The notes: a model not told the origin generated them from the letters alone. Shown: positions 14,981 to 23,483, counted from the first letter of the stretch. The stretch is DNA of 27,437 nt from JAIYDJ01 sp031400505 (GCA_031400505.1 JANNPZ010000025.1:1-27437); one strand, 5' to 3'. Numbers and translations are program-made.

Positions 14981-16168
14981 ATGCCCGTACCGGAAAAGGA
15001 CACCACCATCCAAGGCAAGACGGATACCGCGTCACCGCAGCCTGCTCAAACGGGGCAACCGTCGCTTCCTACGATCGTGCCGCCATTGGCCGACGTCCCG
15101 GCCAGCGCGCCGGATTCCAAAAAATGTTGGTGGATATGGGCAGCAGGTGGCGCAGTCGCAGCAGGTCTGGCCGGGTTGCTGTACTTGCAGCCTTGGTCAG
15201 CGCCAGTAACTGCCGTGGCGGTCGAGACGGTGGCGCTTGCCCCCGTCACGCGGGTTCTGGCCGTGAACGGGCGCATCGCGGGGGTGCGTTCGGTGGATGT
15301 GCGCCCGCTGGTCAGCGGTACGCTGGTCGAGGTATTGGTGGCCGAAGGCGATACCGTTGCCCGCACTCAGCCGTTGACGCGGCTGGATACCTCAGCCCAG
15401 CAAGCGGTCGTCAAGCAAGCCTTGGCGGGGCTGGATGCCGCATTTGTTGCGCAACAGGATGCCAGTGCAACCCATGCCCGCACCAAGGCGCTGGGAACCA
15501 ATGCCGCGCGTGTCGTGCTGGAAAGTGCGGCCCGCGCCGAGCAGACGGCGGCACAGGAGGTGTCGCGAATGGGCGCGCTGCTGGAGCAGGCGCAGATCCA
15601 GCTGGAGCGGTTCACCCTCCGCGCGCCGATGGCCGGCACGGTTCTGGTGATGCAGGCCGATCCGGGCCAAAGCGTTGATCCCACGACCGTTCTGATGTCC
15701 ATTGCCGATCTTGGCCAACTCGTGGTCGAGACGGACGTGGACGAATCCTATGCGACGCAAGTCCGCACCGGCCAGACAGCGGCGCTGCAACTGTCGGGCG
15801 AGGGGGCGGTGCGCGCCGGGCACGTCAGTTTCGTATCCCAGCGGGTCGATGCAGATACTGGCGGGCTGGCGGTGAAGCTGACGCCTGATGTGGTGCTGAG
15901 TGCGCCCATCGGTCTGACGGTGACGGCGAACATCACGTTGGATGACCGCGCGGCGGCCATCACGGTGCCCCGCGCGGCCATCGTCTCCGACGCGGCGGGA
16001 GATTCGGTGCTGGTGGTGACCGATGGCCACGTACAGCGCCGAGCGGTGCAGGTGATCGACTGGCCCGCCGCCCGGCTGATCGTCACCGAAGGACTGGACC
16101 CAGGAGATGTGGTGATCGCCGATGCCACGGGCCTTTCTGATGGCCAGGCCGTCAAGGTGGCCCCCTGA
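14981..16168 (+). CDS. Periplasmic adaptor subunit of ABC exporter (HlyD/MacA-type)
   Basis: 395 residues. A Pro-rich cytoplasmic tail is followed by one membrane helix at about residues 49-70, then the lipoyl/barrel-sandwich half ending GTLVEVLVAEGDTVARTQPLTRLD, a short Ala-rich alpha-hairpin, the second lipoyl half (RFTLRAPMAGTVLVMQADPGQSV) and a beta-barrel domain. This is the membrane-fusion protein design that links an inner-membrane exporter to the outer membrane. The ATG at 14981 is chosen as the first Met before the tail; no strong ribosome site is seen. The next gene starts on the last base of its stop (TGATG), and an ATPase follows, so the three form a MacAB- or DevBCA-like export unit. 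The substrate is unknown. Confidence 0.9.
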   Translation: MPVPEKDTTIQGKTDTASPQPAQTGQPSLPTIVPPLADVPASAPDSKKCWWIWAAGGAVAAGLAGLLYLQPWSAPVTAVAVETVALAPVTRVLAVNGRIAGVRSVDVRPLVSGTLVEVLVAEGDTVARTQPLTRLDTSAQQAVVKQALAGLDAAFVAQQDASATHARTKALGTNAARVVLESAARAEQTAAQEVSRMGALLEQAQIQLERFTLRAPMAGTVLVMQADPGQSVDPTTVLMSIADLGQLVVETDVDESYATQVRTGQTAALQLSGEGAVRAGHVSFVSQRVDADTGGLAVKLTPDVVLSAPIGLTVTANITLDDRAAAITVPRAAIVSDAAGDSVLVVTDGHVQRRAVQVIDWPAARLIVTEGLDPGDVVIADATGLSDGQAVKVAP

Positions 16169-17379
16169 TGCTTTACGCGCTCAAGATCGCGACCCGCTAC
16201 CTGATGTCCAGCAAGGCGCAGACGGCGCTCTTGGTGTTCGGGGTTGCGCTTGGCGTGTTCATCTTCATCTTCATGTCGGCGCTGATCGGGGGGTTGGCCG
16301 AATACATTCTGGACAACACGGTCGGCGATATCAGTCATGTGACGATTGAAGCCGAGGCTGAAGATCCGGCCCTTCTGCTGACAGCCCCCGCCAAAGGGTA
16401 TCTTTTGGCGGCAGTGGAAAAGGCGAACGCACGGCAGGCGGTGCTGCGCGATGCCGAAGCGTTCATCCCGCTGATCGAGGCGCTGCCCGAGGTGGTCGCC
16501 GTTTCGCCGCAGATCAATGGGGCCGGCTTCATGACGCGCGGTTCGCTGGTGTCGCAGGTTGCCATCAACGGGATCGAGCCGGGCAAGGAATCAGTGATCA
16601 TCGGGCTGGAAGGCTATCTGATCTCGGGCAAGGTCAATCTGGGCACGGGGCTGGTGGTGATCGGGAACAGACTGGCCGAAGATCTGAGCCTTTCTGTCGG
16701 CAACACCATTCGGCTCGATGCCTCGACCGGGGTCAATACCGTGCTGACAGTGGCCGGGATCTACGAAATCGGGCAAGGCGGATTTGACCGTGCCACGGCC
16801 TATGTAAGCCTTGCCACGGCACGAACGCTGCTGCAAATCCCGCAAGGTGTGACGCGGGTCGAGATCAAGTTGCGCGATCTGTATGCCTCTGACGCAGTGG
16901 CACTGCGGATTTCGGCACTGACCGGCCTTGATGCCAAATCATGGACCGAAGAAGGCCAGCAGTTGCTGGACGCACTGCAGGCGCAGGCACAGACCGGGTT
17001 GATCCTGAAAACCTTTGCCATGATCACCATCGTGATCGGTGTGGCGTCATCGCTGCTCTTGTCGACCTATCGCCGCCGCCCCGAGATCGGGATCATGCGG
17101 GCGATGGGGGCCAGCCGGTTCTTCGTGGTATCCGTCTTTGTCAGCCAGGGTGCTCTGGTGGGGATACTGGGCGCACTGGCCGGGGCGGCCTTGGGATATC
17201 TGACGCTGCTGGGCTTTCCGTCCCGCGATGAGATCACGCCGGGCGGCCTGCCGATGGATATCCAACAAGGGGCGTACGGGTTGGCGATCCTGCTGACCTC
17301 GCTGGTGTCGTTTCTGGCGGCGATCCTGCCCGCGCGCGCCGCCGCCCGGCTGGACCCGGTTACGGCCATCGGCCAATGA
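16168..17379 (+). CDS. ABC transporter permease, MacB/FtsX/LolE-type
   Basis: 403 residues. One helix near the N-terminus (about 19-42) follows the conserved start LKIATRYLMSSKAQTALL. A large periplasmic domain fills about residues 45-270. Three C-terminal helices follow, the first near MITIVIGVASSLLLSTYRRRPEIGIMRAMGAS, the FtsX-family coupling motif, and the protein ends ARLDPVTAIGQ. This four-helix layout with a big periplasmic domain is typical of mechanotransmission ABC systems (MacB, LolCDE), which push substrates such as lipoproteins, glycolipids or peptides from the periplasmic face. It overlaps the adaptor stop by 1 base and the ATPase start by 4, so the stoichiometry is translationally coupled. 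Confidence 0.92.
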   Translation: MLYALKIATRYLMSSKAQTALLVFGVALGVFIFIFMSALIGGLAEYILDNTVGDISHVTIEAEAEDPALLLTAPAKGYLLAAVEKANARQAVLRDAEAFIPLIEALPEVVAVSPQINGAGFMTRGSLVSQVAINGIEPGKESVIIGLEGYLISGKVNLGTGLVVIGNRLAEDLSLSVGNTIRLDASTGVNTVLTVAGIYEIGQGGFDRATAYVSLATARTLLQIPQGVTRVEIKLRDLYASDAVALRISALTGLDAKSWTEEGQQLLDALQAQAQTGLILKTFAMITIVIGVASSLLLSTYRRRPEIGIMRAMGASRFFVVSVFVSQGALVGILGALAGAALGYLTLLGFPSRDEITPGGLPMDIQQGAYGLAILLTSLVSFLAAILPARAAARLDPVTAIGQ

Positions 17380-18053
17380 CGGCACTTCTGGAGGTGCGCG
17401 ATCTGGTCAAGACCTTCGGCACGGGAGAGGCAGAGACGCGGGTGCTGCGCGGGTTGAACTTGGTGATGACCACGGGGGAACTGGCGGCTCTTCTGGGCCC
17501 TTCGGGGTCGGGCAAAAGCACTTTGCTGACCATTCTCGGTACGTTGATGCACCCCACCTCGGGCAGCCACACGATGTTGGGGGTGGATCTGACCAGGGCA
17601 TCAGACCGCGCCCTGACCGAGTTTCGGAACCTGCACATCGGGTTCGTCTTTCAGTTCCACAACCTGCTGCCCGACTTCACCGCGCTGGAGAATGTGTGCT
17701 TCCCAACCGCCGTGCGCGAGGGGCGCGAGACAGCCACGGCCCGCGCCCGTGGTCAGGAATTGCTGGTGCGGATGGGTCTGGCAGAGCGTATCCACTTTCC
17801 CACTGCCAACCTGTCAGGCGGGCAGAAACAGCGCGTCGCTGTAGCCCGCGCCCTGATGAACCGCCCGGAACTGGTGCTGGCGGACGAACCCACCGGCAAC
17901 CTCGACCGCGCCTCGGCGAGCCAAGTGATGGACCTGATCGCCGAGATCAACCGCGCGGAGGGTACGACCTTCCTGATCTCCACCCATGATGAGAAGATCG
18001 CGGCGCTGTGCCGACGGCAGATTGTGGTCGGGGATGGGGTAGTGACGGGGTAA
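17376..18053 (+). CDS. ABC transporter ATPase, LolD/MacB-type
   Basis: 225 residues, the standard size for this subfamily. It has Walker A GPSGSGKST (41-49), a Q-loop at Gln93 in FVFQFHNLLPDFTALENV, signature LSGGQKQR (146-153), Walker B LVLADEPTGNLD (167-178) and an H-loop in STHDEK. The QFHNLLPDFTALENV wording is characteristic of LolD/MacB ATPases. It powers the permease encoded immediately before it; the genes overlap as ATGA. It is the last gene of the adaptor-permease-ATPase operon, with 83 bases before the next start. Confidence 0.95.
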   Translation: MTALLEVRDLVKTFGTGEAETRVLRGLNLVMTTGELAALLGPSGSGKSTLLTILGTLMHPTSGSHTMLGVDLTRASDRALTEFRNLHIGFVFQFHNLLPDFTALENVCFPTAVREGRETATARARGQELLVRMGLAERIHFPTANLSGGQKQRVAVARALMNRPELVLADEPTGNLDRASASQVMDLIAEINRAEGTTFLISTHDEKIAALCRRQIVVGDGVVTG

Positions 18054-18063
18054 CCGGCCCATC

Positions 18064-18089
18064 CTGCCTGAGGTTAGTGCGGCAACGGC
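18064..18089 (+). promoter_or_regulatory. 26-bp block shared with the DUF883 operon promoter (copy 1)
   Basis: The core GAGGTTAGTGCGGCAACG (18070-18087) recurs exactly, in opposite orientation, at 20702-20719. Over 26 bases the two copies differ at only two positions (18069 and 18088). This copy lies 48-73 bases before the DUF1269-like start and points the same way relative to the gene as the other copy. It contains the loose palindrome TTAGTGCGGCAA. It may be a common regulator site or promoter element. Confidence 0.5.
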
Positions 18090-18136
18090 AGTTCTGGTGC
18101 ATGCCTTGGCGATACCTCTTATCAAAGGAACCTGCC

Positions 18137-18679
18137 ATGAGCAGCCACAGCACGACCATTGGCGTTTTTTCCGATCATGCCTCGGCGGAATCTGCGATCC
18201 GCAAGCTTGCGGGCGGAGGGTTCGCGATCAAGGATCTGAGCATCGTCGGCAAGGGCTATCACACCGATGAAAAGGTGATCGGGTTTTACAACATGGGCGA
18301 CCGGGTCCAGTTCTGGGGAAGCCGGGGTGCGATCTGGGGCGCGCTTTGGGGGTTGTTCTTTGGTGGCATGGTCCTGACCGTTCCCATGATGGGGCCGATG
18401 ATCGTGTTGGGATACATCGCCACGGCCGCACTGTCGGGGCTGGAGGGTGCCGTCGTTCTGGGCGGGATCGGCGCAATCGGCGCGGCGCTTTATAGCAGTG
18501 GCATCCCGAAAGACAGCGTGATCGACTACGAGACGGCACTTGCGGCTGACAGCTATCTGGTGATGGCGCGCGGGTCCGATGCCGAAATGGCCCGCGCAAA
18601 AGTCATTCTGTCCGAGGGCAATGCGTCGCGGGTCGACATGCATGCGGATGCACAAGCGGAGGTAGATCCGGCGGTGTGA
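18137..18679 (+). CDS. DUF1269-like/general-stress-type membrane protein (180 aa)
   Basis: 180 residues with AAAGGA 7 bases before the ATG. The first 45 residues (TTIGVFSDHASAESAIRKLAGGGFAIKDLSIVGK) form a ferredoxin-like fold also seen in general-stress 17M-type and DUF1269 proteins. A Gly-rich hydrophobic section with two or three membrane segments follows (about residues 60-120, including WGALWGLFFGGMVLTVP and GLEGAVVLGGIGAIGAALYSSGIP), and then a soluble tail carrying DSYLVMARGSDAEMARAKVIL. Such proteins are usually stress-induced and of unknown mechanism. It is probably its own transcript: the shared 26-bp block lies in its promoter region and a hairpin follows the stop. Confidence 0.75.
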   Translation: MSSHSTTIGVFSDHASAESAIRKLAGGGFAIKDLSIVGKGYHTDEKVIGFYNMGDRVQFWGSRGAIWGALWGLFFGGMVLTVPMMGPMIVLGYIATAALSGLEGAVVLGGIGAIGAALYSSGIPKDSVIDYETALAADSYLVMARGSDAEMARAKVILSEGNASRVDMHADAQAEVDPAV

Positions 18680-18684
18680 CAGGG

Positions 18685-18724
18685 TTGCCGGACGGGGGTG
18701 ATCAAATTGGCCCCTGACCGGCAA
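18685..18724. terminator. Long stem between convergent genes, possible two-way terminator
   Basis: TTGCCGG (18685-18691) pairs exactly with CCGGCAA (18718-18724), and inner GGGG and CCCC can extend the stem. It lies between the convergent DUF1269-like and DUF6544 genes. No T-run follows on either strand, so intrinsic termination is doubtful. Confidence 0.35.
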
Positions 18725-18803
18725 GTGCGCAGTCCGAACCGGATGGGAAAGGCGATCCCGTGGTCTGATGGCTTCATGCCAAATGGGCCGAGCCGGCAGG
18801 GGG

Positions 18804-19679
18804 CTATCCGGCAAAGCTGTAGACAAGCGTATCAATTGTGCCCTTGAAATAGGGCTTCTCGCCCTGCGGCGTCAGATACAGAGCTTCGCCCGTCATCGGG
18901 ATGCGCATGCCGTCCTGCCTCTGGTAGTTTGACATCCGGCATTCCCAGGGCATCAAGACAGTGGCGTCACCGACCTTCGTTGCGCGCCCGTCGACATGAA
19001 TAGCGCTGATCAAGCCGTCTGCGCCAAAACGGAACAGCATGGTCACGGCAATGGGACAATCGGTCATTGTGGCAGTGGCCGACGTGTCATCGACCGCCTG
19101 CCATACGATGCCCTGGCTTGGCAGGAGTGCCGTCGGAAACCACACGCACTCGGCGAAATGGCGCAGAAGTTCCCCGCGCGCAATTTCTCCCCGGCCTTGA
19201 ACTCTGCCCATACCAAAGAGTCCCAGGATGGTCGGGCGCAATAGACCTTCTCCGGCAACGTAAGCATCGACCACACGAACTGGCACGCCGCGGAACATCA
19301 TGATTTTCGCATCCCAGACGAATCCGGGCCGCCCGGTCGTAAAACGCTGGCGGGCGGTGAAGGGCTTCCACTGCGCAGCCGTGGTGCCAAGATTGAAGAG
19401 GCCCGACTGCACAAGAGTTGCGCCGGTCACGATCCGCTGGCCTTCGGTCAGCGCGATGCGGAAAAAGCGTTGCACCGGTGCGGGAAGCCCGGAAAGCTCT
19501 GCCTCTGTGTAGCGGCCTGATGTGGCGATGGTTCGCCCGACATCCAGACGCGCGTTCAGGGCCCGGACTGCCGAGGTCCAGCGCCACGCTCCAAATGCTG
19601 TCAGCCCGCCATAGGCGAGCGCTGCCACCATCAGCGCAAGCCCCGCCCATTTCAGCACGAAGAGGGCCGTCGTGCCCAT
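18804..19679 (-). CDS. DUF6544 family membrane-anchored protein
   Basis: 291 residues from ATG 19679; a TTG at 19703 would add 8 residues and overlap the gene before it. One N-terminal helix (ALFVLKWAGLALMVAALAYGGLTAF) anchors a large domain. Family marks are LPAPVQRFFRIALTEGQRIV near residue 60, WKPFTARQRFTTGRPGFVWDAKI, and a late block with HVDGRATKVGDATVLMPWECRMSNYQRQDGMRIPMTGEALY. DUF6544 proteins have an LolA/CyclaseT-like beta sheet and no proven role. It is last in a minus-strand group with DUF883, a small membrane protein and DUF3309, 4 bases after the DUF3309 stop. It probably acts at the inner membrane in stress tolerance; this is inferred from neighbours. Confidence 0.85.
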   Translation of the reverse strand: MGTTALFVLKWAGLALMVAALAYGGLTAFGAWRWTSAVRALNARLDVGRTIATSGRYTEAELSGLPAPVQRFFRIALTEGQRIVTGATLVQSGLFNLGTTAAQWKPFTARQRFTTGRPGFVWDAKIMMFRGVPVRVVDAYVAGEGLLRPTILGLFGMGRVQGRGEIARGELLRHFAECVWFPTALLPSQGIVWQAVDDTSATATMTDCPIAVTMLFRFGADGLISAIHVDGRATKVGDATVLMPWECRMSNYQRQDGMRIPMTGEALYLTPQGEKPYFKGTIDTLVYSFAG

Positions 19680-19683
19680 CCGG

Positions 19684-19848
19684 TCACAACCGGCCAGTGA
19701 CAATCAGGACAAGGACGACGATCAGAACGACGCCGATGACGCCGACGCCGCCGTGGCCGTAACCATAGCCATAGCCGCCGAACTGGCCGCTGAAGCCGCC
19801 CAGCAGAAAGATGATGAGGATGATAGCGAGGATTGTGCCAAGTGACAT
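19684..19848 (-). CDS. DUF3309 family small membrane protein (54 aa)
   Basis: A 54-residue protein with two short hydrophobic helices, LGTILAIILIIFLLGG and GVIGVVLIVVLVLIVTG, joined by a Gly/Tyr-rich loop (GGYGYGYGHGG). This is the DUF3309 pattern; the loop length and Tyr content are typical. Such peptides are common in alphaproteobacterial stress loci beside DUF883 proteins, and their function is unknown. The ATG lies 16 bases after the stop of the preceding membrane protein, and the stop is 4 bases before the DUF6544 start. Confidence 0.85.
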   Translation of the reverse strand: MSLGTILAIILIIFLLGGFSGQFGGYGYGYGHGGVGVIGVVLIVVLVLIVTGRL

Positions 19849-19864
19849 GTTATGCTCCGTTAAG

Positions 19865-20275
19865 TCAGGAATTGCGGGATTGGCCCCATCGGTCGGCCAG
19901 ATGGCGACCAATGAGGAAGGCGGCCGTGAAAACCGCGATAGTCGTGGCGTCGGTGGGTTCTGCCCGCCTGGCCGACGCGCGCCTTTGATCGGGATCGGCA
20001 CGGGGTATAGGCTTGTCCCTTCGGAGTTTGCCACGGGCGATCAGAAATACGCCCCCCGCCGCCGCCAGAAGTGCGCTCCCCATAGCAACGGCAGCCAGCC
20101 CTGGCGCGAGCAGATAGCACAGGCCAAGATAGGCTGCGAAGATCAGGAACCCCGCACCCAGAACCGCGACCATTGCAGCTGCACCGATCAGCGCCACGCG
20201 CAGAAAGGCCGCGCGCGCGGCATTACCCGCCTCGCGCGCAAGTATTTCGACGGGCTGGAAAAGGCCGGTCATCAC
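19865..20275 (-). CDS. Small two-helix membrane protein (holin-superfamily/YqjE-like)
   Basis: 136 residues. Two long hydrophobic helices (about 28-52 and 55-78: VALIGAAAMVAVLGAGFLIF and AVAMGSALLAAAGGVFLIA) are followed by a basic cytoplasmic tail that ends in a possible third weak helix. Genes of this type sit directly after DUF883 genes in many proteobacteria (the elaB/yqjD-yqjE arrangement) and are called holin-superfamily or DUF1469-like. The ATG overlaps the DUF883 stop by 4 bases, so the two proteins are co-translated. It probably works in the inner membrane with the DUF883 protein. Confidence 0.7.
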   Translation of the reverse strand: MMTGLFQPVEILAREAGNAARAAFLRVALIGAAAMVAVLGAGFLIFAAYLGLCYLLAPGLAAVAMGSALLAAAGGVFLIARGKLRRDKPIPRADPDQRRASARRAEPTDATTIAVFTAAFLIGRHLADRWGQSRNS

Positions 20276-20580
20276 CGCCGCGTCATGGCCCCGATCAGGA
20301 TGCCAATGCCGGCAGCCAGACCCAGCGCCATCAAGGGGTGTGTCGCCACCGACTTTTCCAGTTCGGCCTCGGCATTCGCGCCCCTGCGCTCGACATAGTG
20401 CACGGCCTGATTGACCCCTTCCGATATGTCCGACGCCATCTTGCGGCCCCGGCCTTCGGCAACACTCGCGGCGGAATGGGTGAGCTTGGTGACATCCTCC
20501 CGCAGGGCCTGCAACTGCGCCATCAGGCCGTCAAGGTCGGCGGGAACAGGCATCTTCAACGTCTTGCCATCTTGCAGCAT
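20272..20580 (-). CDS. DUF883 family protein (ElaB/YqjD-like ribosome-associated membrane protein)
   Basis: 102 residues. The ATG at 20580 is chosen because AAGGAG lies 6 bases upstream; the ATG 6 bases earlier would abut the ribosome site. A long amphipathic helix (LDGLMAQLQALREDVTKLTHSAAS, then VNQAVHYVERRGANAEAELEKSVATHP) leads into one C-terminal helix, LMALGLAAGIGILIGAMTRR, ending in Arg-Arg. This is the YqjD/ElaB design: C-tail-anchored proteins that bind ribosomes in stationary phase or stress in E. coli. It is first in the group of four, and its promoter region holds the 26-bp shared block. Confidence 0.9.
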   Translation of the reverse strand: MLQDGKTLKMPVPADLDGLMAQLQALREDVTKLTHSAASVAEGRGRKMASDISEGVNQAVHYVERRGANAEAELEKSVATHPLMALGLAAGIGILIGAMTRR

Positions 20581-20699
20581 CGTCATCTCCTTGTGTGTCG
20601 TTAAGCGGATTTGCCCGCGAGTTCCGGCGGCCTTAGGAAAGCAACAGGCGTGCGCCAATTTGCATTTCTTCCTCCGGCACTGCATGGGACCCGATCTGC

Positions 20700-20725
20700 G
20701 GCGTTGCCGCACTAACCTCGGGCAG
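20700..20725 (-). promoter_or_regulatory. 26-bp block shared with the DUF1269-like promoter (copy 2)
   Basis: Reverse-oriented copy of the block at 18064-18089, 24 of 26 bases identical with an unbroken 18-base core (20702-20719). It lies 120-145 bases before the DUF883 start and directly after the stop of the divergent-facing hydrolase operon. Both copies point toward the stress gene that follows, which supports a shared control function over chance. Confidence 0.5.
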
Positions 20726-20737
20726 TCTTGCGCCGTT

Positions 20738-21721
20738 TCATGGCGTCCGATGCGCGGCGACAAGATCGGCAATCGCAGTCATCACGTCGTCATTATGGCC
20801 GACCCAGGCATGGCCCCCGGTCTCGAACCCAAGAAACCTTGCGCCCTTGATGTGCGCGGCCATGTATTCGGCGCTTGCATAGGTGCCGTATCCGTCATCG
20901 CGCGCGCTGATGATCAGGGTTGGGGCCTTTACGCGGCTCAGATCGGCGGGGGTCATGGACTTGCTGGCGGCGGTGTCTGCGCGCAAACCAGCGGCGCGGG
21001 CCGTGACGGGCAGGATGGTGTCGAGCATGGCATTGATCCGGGCCTGTTCGGCACGGCTGGAGGCGGCAACCAGATCGGGCGGAGTAGCCACGACGGTGGC
21101 AATCATCTTGTCGCGGGCGATGTGCAGGCCCGCCCAGAACAGGAAATCGGACCCGATCACCCGCATCATCGCAGCCTCGACCCAAGGGGCCATCGGTTCG
21201 GCGGAATTGACCGCGTCTGGCGGCTTGTAGCCCAAGGGCACCAGCAGGATCAGCGCCGAAACCCGGTCGGGATGCCGGATGGCCATCTGCAAGGCGGAAA
21301 GCGCCCCGGCTGAGCCGCCCATAACGGCGGCAGTCGGCAGCTTCAGAGCGTCCATCAGGCAGACAAAGGCATCGGCCTGCGTCTCGGCCGAAGGATCGGG
21401 CGGCATCGGTGTGCGCAAATAGCCAAAGCGTGACATGGCGATGACACGGATGCCTTTTTCGACCAGTGGGCCGGCAAAGGCCATGCCCTGATCAAACCCG
21501 CCGCCGCTGCCATGGACGGCCAAAAGCGGAAACCCGGCTCCGGCCTCCTGATATTCGATCTGGCCGCAGGAGGTGTCGATCACGGTGCTGCCAAGGCTGC
21601 TGCGGGCCTGCGCGGCCGCGATATCGACAGAAAAGCGCCACCAGATCGGCGTGGCGATGATCCCGATGGCAAGTCCGGTTGCAACAAGGACCCGGTGGCT
21701 TCTGGCGGCCCTTTGGCTCAT
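20738..21721 (-). CDS. Alpha/beta hydrolase, membrane-anchored
   Basis: 327 residues. An N-terminal helix (HRVLVATGLAIGIIATPIWW) anchors or exports the protein. The fold shows the oxyanion loop HGSGG (70-74), the nucleophile elbow GGSAG with Ser137, the acid in SARDDGYGT and the His in GGHAW. The substrate is unknown; the annotation as a serine hydrolase (esterase/peptidase class) rests on the triad. The ATG overlaps the DUF6064 stop as ATGA, and it is the fourth and last gene of the operon that begins at 24613. It likely acts on the outer side of the inner membrane. Confidence 0.88.
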   Translation of the reverse strand: MSQRAARSHRVLVATGLAIGIIATPIWWRFSVDIAAAQARSSLGSTVIDTSCGQIEYQEAGAGFPLLAVHGSGGGFDQGMAFAGPLVEKGIRVIAMSRFGYLRTPMPPDPSAETQADAFVCLMDALKLPTAAVMGGSAGALSALQMAIRHPDRVSALILLVPLGYKPPDAVNSAEPMAPWVEAAMMRVIGSDFLFWAGLHIARDKMIATVVATPPDLVAASSRAEQARINAMLDTILPVTARAAGLRADTAASKSMTPADLSRVKAPTLIISARDDGYGTYASAEYMAAHIKGARFLGFETGGHAWVGHNDDVMTAIADLVAAHRTP

Positions 21722-22392
21722 GAATGACCCGCGGCCGGGCCGCGCCGTGACCCGCGCCTGCGCCAGGCCTGCGTGCCCAATGTCCCGACCAGTATCATCC
21801 CCACGGCAGGCATCATCAGATCCTCGGGAATCCCAAGCTGGATCGCCGCCGCCAATCCGATGAGCGACCACAGAAACGGAATGACCGACTGCCAGATCAC
21901 CCATGTCCCCTGCGCCATCAGCAACATGCCGATCGTGAAGATCGTGAGCGGGCAGGGGGCCACGCCGAACATCGGGCCCGCCATCATCCCATGCCCAGCC
22001 CATATCCCCACCAAGGGATAGATAGCCACCGCATAGAGGATCGCCAGCAGGCCTGTGCCTGACCGCAGGTCCCGGCCGAGGCGCAGGCGAAGGTCGCCCG
22101 GTCGCAAGGCACTTGTCACGAACAAAACGGCCTGAAGCACGAAAGCCCCGGCAAACACGGGCGCAATCGGATTGATCCGGGCGAAAGACAGCAGGTGATA
22201 GCCGATCCCGGTGAAGGCCAACAGGATTGCCATCGACACGAGAGCAAGTTGCGTGACGCGCCTGGAGGGTGTGAAAAGCGCGGCAACCGCCACTGCTCCC
22301 AAACCGTAAGCCACGATCTGGAGCGGCCAGATTGCGGCGTTGTAGGCCGCAAAGACATCCAGAAACGCCTCGATGGTGAAGGGCGGACTCAC
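21718..22392 (-). CDS. DUF6064 family membrane protein
   Basis: 224 residues and about seven hydrophobic helices, starting TIEAFLDVFAAYNAAIWPLQIVAY, the family's usual opening with a conserved Asn/Trp-Pro. GIGYHLLSFARINPIA and GMMAGPMFGVAPCPLTIFTIG are the other conserved loops; the APCPLTIF segment is diagnostic. The function of DUF6064 is unknown. It overlaps the neighbours on both sides as ATGA, between the Acg-like oxidoreductase and the hydrolase, so it is made in step with them in the inner membrane. Confidence 0.88.
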   Translation of the reverse strand: MSPPFTIEAFLDVFAAYNAAIWPLQIVAYGLGAVAVAALFTPSRRVTQLALVSMAILLAFTGIGYHLLSFARINPIAPVFAGAFVLQAVLFVTSALRPGDLRLRLGRDLRSGTGLLAILYAVAIYPLVGIWAGHGMMAGPMFGVAPCPLTIFTIGMLLMAQGTWVIWQSVIPFLWSLIGLAAAIQLGIPEDLMMPAVGMILVGTLGTQAWRRRGSRRGPAAGHS

Positions 22393-23483
22393 GCCATCAC
22401 GTCCTCGACCGGCCTACGGAGGGAATAGGGCATGGCGGTCCCCCGGCCAAACCGCATCACGATATCAGGTCTGCGCCCTGGCAGACCGGCAAGCGCCGCA
22501 AGGTCAGCGCGGAAGGCGGGCACCTCGACCGGCTGGTTGAGGAAGGCGTGCTTCAGGCCCAGCGCAGTGGCTTGCAATGCAAAGCGCTGGCAGGCCCGTC
22601 CGACCTGAACCCAATGTGCGGGGTCCGCCTTGGCACCTGAAAAGACCGCGATCCCGGCGGAAGAGGCGATCTGGCGCGCAATCTTCGCATTCTCGGATTT
22701 CGCGCTGAACACCATGTCGAACAGAAGCGGGCCCAGCCATTCGGGCAAGACCGGGTTGGCGCTGGTGGCGCTGTAAAGCCCGTCGCGCGCGGCCATGGCG
22801 GCGTTCGGACTGAACCGCAGCCAGTGCTTCAACTCGACCGTGAAGGCCGGATCGGCGATTTGCGCTGTATTGGCGGCGGTGACGAGGTCGCTCAGCCGAG
22901 TGAACTGCGCCCGTTCGGTGATCAGGACAAAGTCCACATCCGGAACCGCTGCCGCCAATTGCAGCGCCTGCAGATCGGCGGTACCGACGGCGCTTGCATC
23001 ATAGTCCGACCGCGTTGACTGGCGATGGGCGATGGCATCGAAAAGTGTCGTGTCGGTTGCGGTGGCCGCCCCGAAGCTGACCGTCACCTTGCCCTCGCCG
23101 ATCGGTTCAAAACTGATGTGGCCGCCCTGTGCGCGCGCTGCCATGGCAAGGGAAAGGTTCTCGGCGGCGCAGCCCAGACTGATGAACAGGTGATGATCGT
23201 CAGGGTCGACCGCCGGGGTCCGGCGTGAAAAGTCTGGCAGGATGTCGATGCCCTGATCATGGGGCCTGAACCTCCAGCCTTGGGTGTTGTGCGAATTGGC
23301 GGCCAGTGTCGCATAGCGGATAAGGTCCTCGGCCTGCGCGACGGCGGGCAAACTCTGGCGCAGGTCTGCGGCCATGGCGGCAGCCGCGTCCGCCGACCCC
23401 ATCGACCGCCAGCCGACCCATCCTGCCCCGCCAAGCCCCGCGAAAGCCGCCCCACCAATTAAGAGCCCCCGGCGCCCCACCAT
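22389..23483 (-). CDS. Acg-like nitroreductase-fold FMN-binding oxidoreductase, Tat-type leader
   Basis: 364 residues. The ATG at 23483 overlaps the preceding stop. The N-terminus, VGRRGLLIGGAAFAGLGGAG, has paired Arg and a Gly/Ala-rich hydrophobic stretch like Tat signals. The body shows the nitroreductase-like pattern of Acg proteins: YATLAANSHNTQGWRF near the start (FMN phosphate site), HHLFISLGCAAENLSLAMAARA, AIAHRQSTRSDYD and WVQVGRACQRFALQATALGLKHAFLNQPVE. Acg of Mycobacterium belongs to the hypoxia (DosR) regulon and is thought to hold flavin without normal nitroreductase activity. The FNR-like box at the head of this operon is consistent with use under low oxygen. Confidence 0.87.
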   Translation of the reverse strand: MVGRRGLLIGGAAFAGLGGAGWVGWRSMGSADAAAAMAADLRQSLPAVAQAEDLIRYATLAANSHNTQGWRFRPHDQGIDILPDFSRRTPAVDPDDHHLFISLGCAAENLSLAMAARAQGGHISFEPIGEGKVTVSFGAATATDTTLFDAIAHRQSTRSDYDASAVGTADLQALQLAAAVPDVDFVLITERAQFTRLSDLVTAANTAQIADPAFTVELKHWLRFSPNAAMAARDGLYSATSANPVLPEWLGPLLFDMVFSAKSENAKIARQIASSAGIAVFSGAKADPAHWVQVGRACQRFALQATALGLKHAFLNQPVEVPAFRADLAALAGLPGRRPDIVMRFGRGTAMPYSLRRPVEDVMA

